A program made the translations under genes and the position numbers. The notes under the pieces are model-generated. The model ran no database searches and was not told where the DNA came from. It was given only the letters and a program-made list of their open reading frames with translations. A DNA stretch of 64,000 nt from Acanthococcus lagerstroemiae (Eukaryota > Arthropoda > Insecta > Hemiptera > Eriococcidae). The stretch lies in assembly GCA_031841125.1 (NCBI GenBank), contig CM063106.1, forward strand, positions 44,319,806-44,383,805. The letters run 5' to 3'. Positions 11,299 to 22,849 of the stretch are shown here, piece by piece (the stretch's first letter is position 1; each line of letters opens with the position of its first letter).

Positions 11299-12042
11299 GT
11301 AAATTTGTTTTCCATTCGTATTGTCGTGACAGTATATCTTACTTCTGAAATAGCATATTATGATTCCAGTTCACGTGTAAAGAATTTTTTCTAGTTTGCA
11401 TACATCGTCTTCAGTAACGAACTGATCCCCCTCCCCGCCGTAACTCATAAAATCTGGTCTTAAGCTAGTATATTTCTTTAATTGCCTCTTTATGAGAGAA
11501 CATTTCTGTTTTTCAAGTTCGCCGTGCGAAGCCATAATTAAGTTACCTGCTGTACTGCATGTAACGGGCTTTGGAAAGATACAGTTCACAAATTTTAGAT
11601 TTACACATATGTACGTGCAGGCTAAAGTGTATCATCTGTCTGAACCTGGGTCGTAATCAGCATCTTGTAGTAGAAGGGGCAAACAAAATGTTTAGTGTGG
11701 TGAATGTTTCGAAAAGGGTTGGAGTAACTATCTGTCTGCAGGGAAAGGCCCCAATTTGTCTTCCTATTACATTCCTGGTATTAGAGAGAAAACTAAAATT
11801 TACCTATTAGGAAGTCTCGCAAGCGAAATTTTTTTTTTTTAATGTATGAGTCGAAAACAAAGTAGGCAATTAGTCTGAGAAAAGTCTCAAATTTTCCAAT
11901 GTAGGGCTACTGATTTTCATACTGAAGTCAGTTATCAAACCCTTGAAAGGAGAGAGCTCATCCCTCCTTCAGTACGTCGCTGTTGATCACTGTTATCGTG
12001 TGTTGCGAGTATCGCTTCAATCGTGCTTACTTTGTGTTCTAG

Positions 12043-12199
12043 GACAACCATAAATCCTGATTATCAGCAGCATGAATCGATGATCAAGGATCTTATGAAA
12101 CAGTTCATCCGCGAAATCGAGCAAAAAGCAAATTCATTTAACGGAGAAGATCTATTCGTGACCAAACTGAAATTTACCGAGACTGCCAATCTTTTCAAA
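12043..12199 (+). CDS. STAT: STAT, second coding exon (residues 43-95)
   Basis: The acceptor is TTGTGTTCTAG (ending 12042). The first base completes Trp43, then TTINPDYQQHESMIKDLMKQ and a lysine/glutamate-rich helix run to TETANLFK. This matches the second half of the STAT N-domain, including a KANSFNGEDLFVTKLKF segment. The donor GTAAAT starts at 12200, phase 0. The exon lies 744 bp after the first and 45,256 bp before the next. Confidence 0.95.
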
Positions 12200-12840
12200 G
12201 TAAATCACGTTTAAAGTTTTTTTATTTATTCCTGGTATTCGCGTTCAAGTAAATGGTTGACCCGGTATTATTTTTAGAAAAAAAAACACAGCACCGATAA
12301 TCTGATAAGTCAAGTTGCCGGACGGACACTTCATTATTTGTGTTTGCTCCGTGTAATTGTAGTTACTTCTCTCTATCGACATTGTTTTCTCTCCACTCGA
12401 AAGTATTATGGCGACAGCCAATGCCAACTGAATTAACATCTATCTCGACTTTATTTAAACGAAGTAATCAGGTTTTCGTAGGCTCTATGTTCATTAATAA
12501 TTTTTGTCACTACTGTCGGATAAAAACCTACGATTTTGTGTCTGACATGTTGTATGAGTGTGAGCACAGGACGTGAGTTATTGAAGCACGATAATGGACG
12601 GCAATTTTGAAGTATTTACAGACAGATTAGGGAGCTCAGATTTAAAACACGAATTTTGTGTGTGGTACATTTTGAAAGCGTTTGGTTTTCTGTAATTGTT
12701 GTTGATGTGGAGTTATACACTACTCGTACATTACAGTTATAATGTAAGTTACTTGTGAAAAGGAAGAGAAAAGCTTAATGGCTAGTAAAGGGATTTGTAG
12801 TACTAAAATATGGGTGTCATTTAATCGCCCGATAAAATGA

Positions 12841-12960
12841 GTGCGCGAACAATGGGGGGAAAAAGTAACAATTCAAAAATGATGTGCGAACAATGGGGGA
12901 AATAAGTAACAATTGAAAAATGATGTAACGAACCATGGAAGAAATGGATGCACGATAAAA
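12841..12960. repeat. Tandem repeat, about 42-bp unit, 2-3 copies
   Basis: GCGAACAATGGGGGAAA followed by AAGTAACAATTGAAAAATGAT occurs at 12843 and again at 12886. A degraded third copy (CGAACCATGGAAGAAATG) begins near 12930. Confidence 0.75.
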
Positions 12961-13455
12961 TATTTCCGTTTCAGTAGGAAAAAATGTTCGCCCGATTCAA
13001 AATTAGTTGAATGCTGAAAAATATTGAGTAGCGATACACATTGCATGTTGATGTAATTGAAACTTGACTCCTTGATGTTTACACATTGATGAAACTAACT
13101 CATTTTTGGAAGCACTTGAGTGAAACTTGAGGGGGGGGGCTACTGGAAACGGGCACTTGGGGAGAAAGTGAATTAGTAAATGGCGGATCTGAGGATGGTT
13201 AGGGATCTTAGAATCGTGGGGTTCAAAAAATTGAAAATAACTCGGATCAGGTTATCCTAGTGGGAAGAGGCGGATGAGGAAGATTGGGTTATCATTCTGG
13301 GGAAGAATGGAAAGAAGTTGAGTGCACTTTGATGAAGCCAAATTTTTCTTTATCCTATACCAGCTATAAGAAGGTGAAATGGACTCTGGTTTGAAAAACA
13401 CTTAGACTTGAGGAGAGCTGTTTGCAAAAGACAATTGGGGTGAAATTGAAAATAT

Positions 13456-13635
13456 GAATAGCGAACCTACGATTGTTGAGGGATTTCTAGGGTTAAGAAG
13501 AGTCCAAACCGGTATAACTGACTCGACATTTGAGGTAAATCTGAAAAAATTAATAGCGAACCTACGATTAATGAGAGATTTTTAGGGTCAAGAAGAATCC
13601 AAAATGATAATAAAACTGACTCGAATCGAGGTCAT
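13456..13635. repeat. Tandem repeat, about 90-95 bp, two copies
   Basis: AATAGCGAACCTACGATT begins at about 13457 and again at about 13551. Each copy continues through GAGRGATTTYTAGGGT, AAGAAGARTCC and ACTGACTCGA. Sequence around 13185-13330 is faintly similar and may be an older copy. Confidence 0.65.
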
Positions 13636-14053
13636 ACTTGTGTGAGGATGCCTACGATGATAAATGGGCTAATTGTCGGGGGAAAAGTACATAGAAAGGG
13701 ATGGGTGCCCTTCGATGGTGATAAGTTCTTCCTAATCCTAAATCGGCTGTGAAAAGTTAAAACTGACTTAGCCCTGAAAACAAGTTGAGAAAGACTTGTA
13801 ACGGGCCCATGAAAGAGGGCACCTGGAAAAAATTATCGCTTATACATGTTATCGTCTTATCGTTTATCCATTGTATTTGAACATGCAATTAAATCCCCCC
13901 CCTCCCCCCCCCACACGAAATATGAATACTTCAACTATTGAAAATAGAAGTTGCAACTGGAAGTAGCTGTAGACTAGTTCATTTTTGCAATTTTTTTATC
14001 TAATTATTATTTCATCTTGATCTGTGTGTTATGCAGAGCAAAGAAACGCTCTT

Positions 14054-15443
14054 CTGCTCTGCTTAGCAAAAAAGACGTATCTCAAATCGGGACGATTTTT
14101 CAGGAGAGCGATTTTTCATAAATTATGATTGCGCACCTACTTTTTATTACTTTTTTCCATTTTTTGGGGGGCGATGGGGTCATTAAAGTGACCGAGCATT
14201 ATTTGCAGGATATTTTGATCTTTTAAACCCTTTTCATGGAGTAGAAAATAACATACGTCTATTTACCTAAGTAATTATTATATATTTGATGCGGCATTCG
14301 CTAAGCAAAAAGGACGTATCTCAATAAAATTCATTTTTCATTTGAGGCGAGAAGATGTTCAGTCATTGTTTTCACTTACTGTTTGACTTCATTATCCAAG
14401 GGTCTATGACACACTATCTCTGAAAAAAAAATTTTCCATTCATTCTCGTTTCTTAAATTAGAAAGAATTATCAGATCAGTTAAACATCATTGTTTAATTG
14501 TTGAGAAAAATGTGGGGAAAAGTTGTCCGAGACATATCTGTGATAGGTCTGCGACAAAGTTGGAAAGGAATGTAAATCCATAGTTGTAGTCGACATTTAA
14601 AAGTTTGTTCGCGACATGTCGCCGACTCGAAAGTAAATCCACCATCGTAAGAATCACCCATAAACATTTCAGTGTTACCATAATATACAGCGTAGAATTT
14701 TTTTTTTGCTTTCCTGAACAATATTGCGTGAAGTACCTTTAACTCAGTTTGGTAAAAGGGTCTTCAATTTATTGATTGTATTCACTCATTTTATTTTATC
14801 AGCATACGTACAAAAACTAAGAAACTCATAAATTTGAAGCATTCCAAAGATATTTTCCACAAAATTCGAGGGTTTCATATTTCTTAATGTTACTCTCATT
14901 CAAATTCACCGGCACCAAATTCTCAATTCTGATAGCTAGCAAGCTACTGATAAAGTTTAGATGGCTGCATAAAAACATGTGGATATGCTTACGTGCTTAC
15001 ATGCCGAAAATAATACAGTGTGCCTAGGAGGTTGTCAACTTCGAACCTCCATACCTGCGAACTATTGCGTGGACAAATAAACTTGGGTATACACTTCTTC
15101 ATGGTGGATTTACATTCGAGTCGGCGATTTCAGGCCAACATGTTTTGTCGAATGCTGTTCCGACCACACAACACAGCTTCATAATGTGGGGAAAGGTTGT
15201 CCGAGACATACGGAAGATACGTCCTTTTTGCTAAGCAACACTGACATACGTCTAATTAGCTTAGTTTTCCCCATTATTTACTGAGATACGACTTTTTTAT
15301 TTTTGACTTTTACAACACTGTTTCATCAATTTACGTCCTTTTCGTTTAGTAACATCATAGTGTCGACCACCAACAATTGAATGAGCCATATAACTCATTT
15401 TCCCGAAAATTTTGAGATACGTCTTTTTTGCTAAGCAGGGCAG
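14054..15443. mobile_element. Non-autonomous DNA transposon, 1.39 kb, 33-bp inverted ends, subterminal repeat array
   Basis: The left end CTGCTCTGCTTAGCAAAAAA continues GACGTATCTCAAA. The same sequence with one mismatch is inverted at 15411-15443. A 4-bp direct repeat TCTT borders both ends (14050-14053, 15444-15447). The GCTAAGCAAAAAGGACGTAT word or shorter versions (ATACGTCTTTTT, ACGTCCTTTT) recur in both orientations near 14250, 14300, 15215, 15240, 15290 and 15335. Inner pairs include GTCGCCGACTCGAAAGTAAA (14618 onward), inverted at about 15101-15126, and a direct copy of GGGGAAARGTTGTCCGAGAC at about 14515 and 15188. No transposase frame is present. Confidence 0.8.
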
Positions 15444-15728
15444 TCTTGTAATGAGCAAATAGCTCATAGCTTGTTATTCTGTTGAAGGAATAGGAGAATT
15501 GCGTACAATTTGGTGTTTCATTTTTGATGATTGTTTGCTTTTGTACAATGTACGTTAACGTTAGAGCTGTAACATTACCATAATGGAAGAAATGTTGAAT
15601 AGCCAGTAATTTACGGTTATTTCAGCCCTACATAAAAGTTAGCTACTCGTATTTTTGCGGACTGCTTTTTTAATTCTTGAGCGTGGTAAATTACCGCGAA
15701 GTAGGTAGTTTTATCCTTGTGTTACAAT

Positions 15729-16155
15729 CAGTGATTCTAGACAAAACGATTTTTTTTCTTTTATGTCGTGAGTTTTGTCATTCTCGAAGTTCTGTCTTTT
15801 TTTTTCGTGGTTCTGATTCGTCCTGACAAAATTATTTTGTCATTCCTGTCGGGCATGTCGCTTAGCATAGTCGATTATCAATTCATGGCAGTATCACTTA
15901 TAATAGGTGTCATCAATTATTATGTTATTTGACATAGTTCGTTATTTATTCGAATAAGCTATCATTAACTATTATGTAATTTGGCATAGTTCATCATTTA
16001 AAAGCCGATAAAATGTCATAACTTTATTTTTATTTATTCATTTTTCTTGGTCATTCACAAAACGGTCCTGACAAAAAACGGTTCCAGGTTTCGTCATATG
16101 ACAAAATTTTGCTGATCAGTTGTCATTTTCTTTTGTTATATATCGAACAACACTG
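15729..16155. mobile_element. hAT-like non-autonomous element, 427 bp
   Basis: Starts CAGTGATTCTAGACAAAACG and ends GAACAACACTG. It is flanked by GTTACAAT (15721-15728) and GTTACAGT (16156-16163), an 8-bp duplication with one mismatch. Inside, a roughly 60-bp segment around an ATTATGTWATTTGRCATAGTTC word is tandemly duplicated (about 15900-16010), and TTTTGTCAT/GACAAAA words recur. Confidence 0.6.
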
Positions 16156-16302
16156 GTTACAGTTACGAATGTAATTGAAAGGTATTCAGAAATTGATAAA
16201 AAATTTCCTATTGCTAACTAATGTAACAGTTTCGTGTTCCATCCCCAAAAATAATCCATGGTCTATACTTATTGCTCATCAGCTCTTCGCATAATCTGTT
16301 AA

Positions 16303-17516
16303 CAGGGTTGCAATGTTTGAAACAAAGGTGTTTTAAACTTGTTTTAATCCACAAAAAGAAACAAACATTTTTTTGTTTAAAACGTTTTTTCTCTAATTTA
16401 TTTCTTGTTTTAAACAGTAATTTCCTCTTGCATTTTCATCCTTATTTCAGCAAAAATGGAAGAAAAAAGAATAAATAATATTTATTTATTAAAATGAAGG
16501 GGAAAAGTTATGAATAATGGTGGAAAGCCGTAAGATACAGCTTTCACTTTTGACTTCAGCTTTCAATTTCAGCATAAAAAACTTTTCGCTCTTGCTCTTC
16601 ACTGAAATATTTTCCATCTTTCGACTTTTGGCTTTGCAGTATCAAAATGTTTCAACTTTTGAGTTTGAATTCAAAATTTCAACTTTTGACTTTTCATTCA
16701 AGAAAAAAAAGATTATGAGGCATTGTTTATTAGTTTGTTGAGAATAGAACTTGATGTTGCTTTAAGACTCAGACAGAGAAAAAGAGAGTTGGAAAGGGAA
16801 AGGGCGAAAAATGAAAGAAAAAGCTAAATAAATAAAACTTACAACTTTTTGCTTCTCCTCAAAAAAAAAAATTTCAATTTTTGGCTTTTCAATTTTTAGT
16901 TACCGTCAAAATTCTACAGCTTCCGGCTTGAAACTTTCAGCCTTCAAACTCTGGTTGTGAATTCGTAATATTGGCACTTCCACTCAGTATGTTTAGTGGC
17001 AACCAAAGTCATAGTAGAACATCATGACTTGGACGCTATTCAGCGTAAGGGAACCAACCAACATTTGTAAACAACCTGAATTATTAGTATCGTTGGAAAG
17101 AGCGTAGAAAGTAGAATTTTTCAAAATTAGGCCCCCGATTCAAAAATGTGTACTCACGTTGAAAAAAGCTTATCAGTAAACGCTATGTCATATAGTTTCT
17201 ACATGGCTCTTGAACTTCGAATCAAGTGTTCTAAAAAAAAAAGAAAAACAGATTTTACTCGTTGGTTTCCTTACACTGAATAGCGTTCACTTTGCTCGCG
17301 GGTATAATGCACAGCCATTTTCTTGCAAGCTTGATTTATGAAGCGAGAACTGATCACATGGTTGACGCTCTGTTTACTACGCAGCCAATTTCTAGTTATT
17401 TTTCCTTTGTAGTTTTAAACACGTTTTAAGGCCTCTTATTTCGAACAGACATTTTACATGTTTTAAACAAAAAAAAAAAGTTTGTTTTGTTGGTTTAAAA
17501 ATTTTTTGCAATCCTG
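16303..17516. mobile_element. hAT non-autonomous element, 1.21 kb, perfect 8-bp duplication
   Basis: The ends are CAGGGTTGCAA and its inverse TTGCAATCCTG. Identical TCTGTTAA copies stand at 16295-16302 and 17517-17524. Subterminal GTTTTAAAC / GTTTAAAAC words occur near both ends. The interior has TTTTGACTTTCAGCTTTC-like simple sequence resembling that in the element at 2279, and it carries a smaller MITE at 17031-17288. Confidence 0.85.
17031..17288. mobile_element. MITE, 258 bp, 30-bp inverted ends, ACTT duplication
   Basis: The left end GGACGCTATTCAGCGTAAGG matches the inverse of the right end (TTACACTGAATAGCGTTC) with few mismatches over 30 bp. ACTT lies at 17027-17030 and 17289-17292. 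It is nested inside the hAT element at 16303-17516. Confidence 0.8.
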
Positions 17517-17524
17517 TCTGTTAA

Positions 17525-19021
17525 CTGTGATAATTTTTCTGAAACCCTGTTCTTTTTCTTTTAACAAGTTGAATTGAATTAATTCCCGTTGTATTAAAAT
17601 CAATTAGTAAATTCGGTATCCTCTGACCCCTGTTGTAGATTTTAATCATTTATAATTATATGGGGTAGAAGGCGCCGTAATTATGGATCACCCTAGCGTT
17701 CGTCTTAATTACTCGCCGTAAATTATCCAATTTTAATGAGCAACGTGTCAAATGGTGAAGCATATAGTATAGTCTTATGGGCCAAAAATACATCTTTCTA
17801 CTTTGTAAGTTCCCTCCCCTCCACTCCTTTGTGAAATCGAATTGAAGTACTAATATGGACCTAGGAATAAACCACCGTGAAAAAATTTTCTAAATCACCA
17901 AAAAAATTCGACCTTGAATGTAAATATTTCGTTAGAAGGTACAATTTTTGCTACTTACTTTCATTCTTTCCAATTAATCTTCGAAGTAAATGAACTTCAG
18001 AACTTAGCAGATTTGAAAAATGCGAGTTGGTTACATGGTGAAAAATAAACACGTTTTCACAGCGTCTGAAGAATTGAACCGGAGCATGGAAAGCAGGAAA
18101 GCTGGATCTATGTCTAGTAACATGTTTTGGGATTAGTCCGTTAGGAACGCTAGTAGTAGTTCCTGTAGGCGGTTGGCTCATATTTGTATCTTGGTTTATA
18201 ATTGTATCTTTTACTCTATTTATCTGACATGTTCTCTGTGTTGGATGGTTGCATAGCCGGGTAGAATTGAAGGAAATTATACTCAGATTATTTCTCTTTG
18301 GCTAGATAACGTGATAATACGTTAAATTGTTTGAAAAACAATTCACTCGTGAACGTCTTGCAGTCCTGATATCCTGATGTATTTGTGATACCTACACCTG
18401 GTGAACATTGCATGGATTAGTCACTATCGTTCATGTCGACTGTATGTGGACTAAATATCAGTATGGGTGAAGTAGAAACTGATACTTCGAATTCGCGTAT
18501 TTTGTGAAGTGTAGCGTAGGTAGGAATAAAATGATTTGAAATGACGATAATTAATTTTGTTGATGTGGATGAGCACGTTAGTTCTCAGCTGTCAGTTCCT
18601 GAGATAGGTGCCACTTCATCGCTTGACCGTACTAGACTTTTTGTGTATGTGAAGTGCTTTTTTTTTGTTTGTTATGACTCCCGTGGCGCATTTTTGGGAG
18701 CAAGTAAGACTATTTATCAAATTATGCAATAGTCAATAATTGTCAGTAATTATGGTTAACGAAGATATTGCAGTATTCGTTATAATTTCGTGGATTCTTA
18801 TTTCTTCAGAGTTGGTGATCGGACTCTGTTGTAACTCGGACGTACTTCCGAGGACTAAAATGTGTACGTTAGTCAGTGTTGTAAGAAGAAAATTTCCGTG
18901 GTGAATTATTTCAAGTTTCTTGTTATCTTGGTATTGATAATATGAACATACGAGTCTAAATAAATATTTTCAATACCATCCATAAATTTTAAATTGAATT
19001 TAAAACTTTTTACAAGTGTGT
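17525..19021. other. No gene recognised
   Basis: AT-rich intron sequence. Short open frames at 17951-18181 (minus) and 18541-18732 (plus) carry no recognised motif. Confidence 0.4.
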
Positions 19022-19168
19022 CATTTCATATAAAAAGGGTCAACTTTGTCGGGCAGTTAATCGAGTTACGTTAAAAACCGAAAATCGATATTTTTGACTT
19101 GAAATCACATTTTTGCCTTTTTTCAAAATCGTCTTGACCGACAGAGTTAACATTTTTTATACGAAATG
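19022..19168. repeat. Hairpin-forming inverted repeat (MITE-like), about 147 bp
   Basis: CATTTCATATAAAAAGGGTC plus AACTTTGTCGG from 19022 pairs with GACCGACAGAGTTAACATTT and TTTATACGAAATG, ending at 19168. The arms are about 34 bp with roughly five mismatches. No clear target duplication. Confidence 0.6.
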
Positions 19169-19546
19169 CTGCAAATACGAACAGGAGCCGAAAACCAACT
19201 TTGAGTCAGAGTTCGATCGTCTGTACCTGCCCTATTCCAAAGCTGGCATTCATGTTTTGTTTTCAAAAGTGGGAATCAAAATGTTACGAATTTCACTTTT
19301 TGTTGAACAGTACTTTCCCAATTTTTCAATCGTAAATCTGTTGAATTTCAACTGAGGATAGGTTGGCAAAAGGGGACGACACGTGCGTCCTTTTCCCGTT
19401 AACATCGATCCTGCATGTACAAATAGAAATCTCTTTGAACAAAAAAATATTTTAGTTATAAAATTTATCTGAGTTATAACAATTTGTTGTTTGTTCTTAT
19501 ACTTTGCGTATGGGCTTTTGAGCGATGCAGTATATGGTTACTCGTT

Positions 19547-19660
19547 TAGTTCCCCCTATAGTGACGCAGGCCCATTCGGGGCGCTTTCGGGATAGGGGAT
19601 GTGGTGTCTCGAGGCCAATTTGGCATGCGTGCATCGTCATACGCCCCTCTATCATCGATG
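19547..19660. mobile_element. SINE-like short insertion, copy 1 (114 bp)
   Basis: Flanked by a perfect 15-bp direct repeat, ATATGGTTACTCGTT, at 19532-19546 and 19661-19675, which is the length produced by LINE-type target-primed integration. The insert is GC-rich compared with its surroundings and contains TTTGGCATGCGTGCATCG and CATACGCCCC near its end. A second related copy with its own duplication lies at 59552-59662. No obvious tRNA-type B box or poly-A tail, so the source RNA is unknown. Confidence 0.75.
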
Positions 19661-19675
19661 ATATGGTTACTCGTT

Positions 19676-22278
19676 GGTGAATACTTGAAAATGTGTGTCA
19701 CTTAACAGATAAGCTTCTTCACAATTTTTCCTCAAAGATGGTGTCTTAGTTTTAACATTGACGTTCTTAAAAGTGTCAGTGTTTCAAAGTATCGTCGTTA
19801 GGCACAGATTGTCAACTTTCAGTTTATTTTTGTACTCTGCTATTTTTTGTTGATGGCTGTAATCTTATCTGATGGAATGAACAGCAAACTGTAATTCACG
19901 TATGAATCGAGAACTACGGTCATCTGGACATATTATATGGTTCCATGGACGAAGAGGTAGAAAATGTTTTGGAACAGTGGTGTAGCCAAGGGAGGGTCAA
20001 GGAAGTCATGCCCCTCATGAGTAACGTTGAGTCGGTCTCGCTACACACTTCTCACATTTAACAAATTTTGCTTGCCCCTTTCTTAAATCCTAGCTCGCTA
20101 CTGTATTGGAATGCGACATCATTGAGAGTTTCTGGTTTCTGCCCATAAGAATAACTAGAATTCTCGGGGGAAAATTGGAATACTAATCTTGTGACATGAA
20201 ACGAATTTCAGTCTGAACCAATGAAAGTACAAGACAGACAAAAAGAATAAAAGGGGGCATCGGAATCCAGAAGCGAAAGATTGTTAGCGTGGACGTTGGA
20301 ACACGAAGCTTCTTTTGTATTCGCCGAAATTATCGATGTTCCTATGTAGGAATTAATCTTGAATCGAGAGAGTTGAATTTAGATTGGAGGTTCCAGAGTA
20401 GTCGGCTGAAAGGGTGCGCCTAGAAAATAGGGCAAGACAGTAGGAAATGGAACGCAATTTTGCAAAGGTTTTAGACTCTTCCGCCTTAATCCTATAAAAA
20501 CCTCGAGAAAAAGATGTTTCCCTTGACGCCTTCGAACAAAACTCAATTTTCAGGTGTTCTATTCGCATCAGGACACTCCGCAAGAAGCGCAAGTGTGATG
20601 GACGAGAAGGTGATGGCACGTGGTAGTCACGTGGTCAACCCTGTGTAAAACTCCCATAAGAATAAAATCGGACATTTTCGTTAAAAACAGAATTTTTTAT
20701 GAAATTTTTCTTTGATACTCGATAACCAGGAAGTCTGAGCTTCAATTTAAGCTATTGCATAAGTTGAAAAACTTTTTCTACCATTAGGAAAACCGTTTCA
20801 AAGTTACATTGAGTCATGGTTATCAGTTCGGGATCACCTTCTCGTCCTAGTTCCACGTAATCCGCTGGAGCGACTCCTTTGCGTCCTGATGTGAATCTAA
20901 GTTCAAACAATGAAGCATTATTGAAATATTTCAACCATACTTATGTCTGTATTTTCCTAATTTCTTGAACTTAGGTGCCACAGTAGAAAAATCGATGAAT
21001 TGGACTTTAGATTAATATTGTGACAGAACTACCGCAGCTAATCGCTTTGAACTTTGCAGCACAATACTCCAGAGTATTTTGAACAACCTTCCTCGTTGAT
21101 AAATTTTTAGAGTGGAATGCCGAGTATCTGGAACCCAAATTCTGGAGTCAGTTTCGTTATCACATTTACCCCGTGCTGTGGGATAAACCTTGTAATACAG
21201 TATTTTGTTAAGTGTTATCTTCGAAAATTCAAATTTTGATTCCTGCCATCTTCAGCTTTTGAAATCAAAACAGAAATCTAAAATATCTTGTTTCAGTAAA
21301 GAGATAATATAAACTTTTTTATTCAGATTGCTAAATAAGATACTTTCTTAACTTCAGCAACAGCTAGCTCGGTGTCTTTTTCTGTGTATAATTACTGCAA
21401 TTTCTTTTTAATGTAAGTTCTAGGCATCTGTAACAAAAAATTTAACATACAAATAGAAGTAGAGCAAAACTTTCACAAAATTTCGTTATTACTACCTTTA
21501 CCCCAACCTTGAATTTTGCCGGGGTAAGTGTAATATACCGGTGTTTGACAAAGCTTGAACGATGTTTCAAAAAGGTGATACCAAATTCAAAATCTACTTC
21601 AAAAAATCAGTGAGAAAAATTATAAAACTAGTTACTTACCTCGACTTTATTATTATTTTAATCGCATCTCGAGTTTCCTAGACCAACTCATGCATGCAAG
21701 TGATTTCGAATTTCGAACATTTTTACACAGTTCCAGATTGATAAAATACCAAGGTCCTAAACTGCTTGGTAAGGCATGGCAGAATGATATGAGACTTGTA
21801 GCTTATTATTTCGGCAGATAGTGCTTACTGCCGATCATCTGTCTTCGCTGTATACGTCATTACTAGAATTACCCCGTTTGTACATTTACCCCATTGCACC
21901 TTTTCATTTTTATTTTTTAATTTTCGGCATAGGACCTCTGCGTTCTAAAAATCCTTCCCTTCGGCCTAAATAGTCTTCACTTTGGGATAGTTGTACATAG
22001 AAGTTACCTTGATGTAACTACGTCGCCGAGACCGTGGGCTTAACTCATACTCCGAGGTTAAACTCCTTTAGTACAACTAGCCCTTAGTTGTAAATCAATC
22101 CCATGTGGAGGAGAGGGTTTTCCGATTCCGATAATTCCCGACTCTGCCGATTAGTAGAGTATAAACAAGAACTTTGTGTGTATGAATCAGTTACAGTAGT
22201 CTCGGTAGTTTCAAGCAGAGTCCTGTTTATCCACTTTTCATTATCCTTCTTTTGAATTCGTCTCTTTTCTTCGCAATT
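19676..22278. other. No gene recognised
   Basis: AT-rich intron sequence. Minus-strand open frames at 20353-20619 and 20752-20934 have no recognised motif. A short GAGAAGGTGATG / CATCACCTTCTC-type word occurs in opposite orientation near 20600 and 20835. Confidence 0.4.
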
Positions 22279-22365
22279 ATAATGAGGACGTATCTGTAAG
22301 AAGGGCGTTCGTTCAATGTATTTCTTATGGAACGGATGCCCTTTTTACAGATACGTCCTCATAAT
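22279..22365. repeat. Near-perfect hairpin, 35-bp stem and about 17-nt loop
   Basis: The left arm ATAATGAGGACGTATCTGTA, continuing AGAAGGGCGTTCGTT, pairs with the right arm AACGGATGCCC, TTTTTACAGATACGTCC, TCATAAT. There are about three mismatches in 35 bp. It could be a tiny MITE or a structured RNA. The GGACGTATCT core also occurs in the 14054-15443 element. Confidence 0.75.
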
Positions 22366-22387
22366 AGGGCTTTCACATTTGGAGTTT

Positions 22388-22429
22388 GTTTACATCCATT
22401 CTTGTCTCGTGTGGGGTGTTTCTTATCAA
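22388..22429. repeat. Left arm of an old inverted-repeat element now split by 33 kb
   Basis: GTTTACATCCATTCTTGTCT followed by CGTGTGGGGTGTTTCTTATC is found inverted at 56145-56186 with about 80% or better identity. Removing the gypsy element and its insert brings the two arms to within about 0.75 kb. Confidence 0.6.
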
Positions 22430-22562
22430 TTTTTGATTTCAGTTGTAGCGCCCAAGATATTTTCAGGTTGAGTCGTTGAGTTCAGTTTTAATTTTTCGTT
22501 TCATTTTCTTACTGGATGATAATTGTTGAAAATTATCGAGGAACTCCCCACATGGGGAGTTT

Positions 22563-22621
22563 TGTAATTTCTAGCACTAGCAACACTCAATAAAGCACAA
22601 CAAGATCACGCAAATCAACTA
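22563..22621 (-). mobile_element. Gypsy 3' LTR, displaced outer part (59 bp)
   Basis: Identical over 59 bp to the outer part of the intact LTR at 55412-55470, beginning TGTAATTTCTAGCACTAGCA and ending AAATCAACTA. It stops at the (TA)n tract. The flank GGGAGTTT (22555-22562) recurs at 55613-55620 beyond the other LTR, showing that these are the two outer borders of one gypsy insertion. Confidence 0.9.
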
Positions 22622-22758
22622 TTATATATATATATATACATATATATTATATATATTATATATATATTATATATATTATATATATATTATATTATAATTT
22701 ATTTTATATATTTATATTTATTATTTAATATATATATTTATATATATATTATAGTTTT
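22622..22758. repeat. TA-rich microsatellite at the left border of the 28-kb insert
   Basis: Long imperfect (TA)n, expanded from the short TATATATATA tract in the intact LTR. It marks the break in the LTR. Confidence 0.9.
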
Positions 22759-22769
22759 AATTCGCGTCA

Positions 22770-22849
22770 TTGTGGTGCCCGAAATGGTCATTAACTGAAC
22801 TTGAGGTGCCACGGTCATGACGTTGAGGTGCCCGTTTCGGGCACCACAA
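22770..22849. repeat. 80-bp hairpin element with GTGGTGCCCGAAA ends
   Basis: TTGTGGTGCCCGAAA (22770-22784) is exactly inverted as TTTCGGGCACCACAA (22835-22849). GAGGTGCC words repeat inside and at about 23072. It lies just inside the left TA tract of the large insert. Confidence 0.75.

Noticed and set aside
18541..18732. Plus-strand frame considered as an extra STAT exon
   Set aside because: Its translation has no STAT similarity, and exons two and three already join in phase and in sequence.
20353..20934. Two minus-strand open frames
   Set aside because: No recognisable domain. The neighbouring inverted GAGAAGGTGATG word is too short to define an element.
21130..21900. Repeated TTTACCCC words as an element with inverted ends
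   Set aside because: The words are short, irregularly spaced and without a consistent flank.
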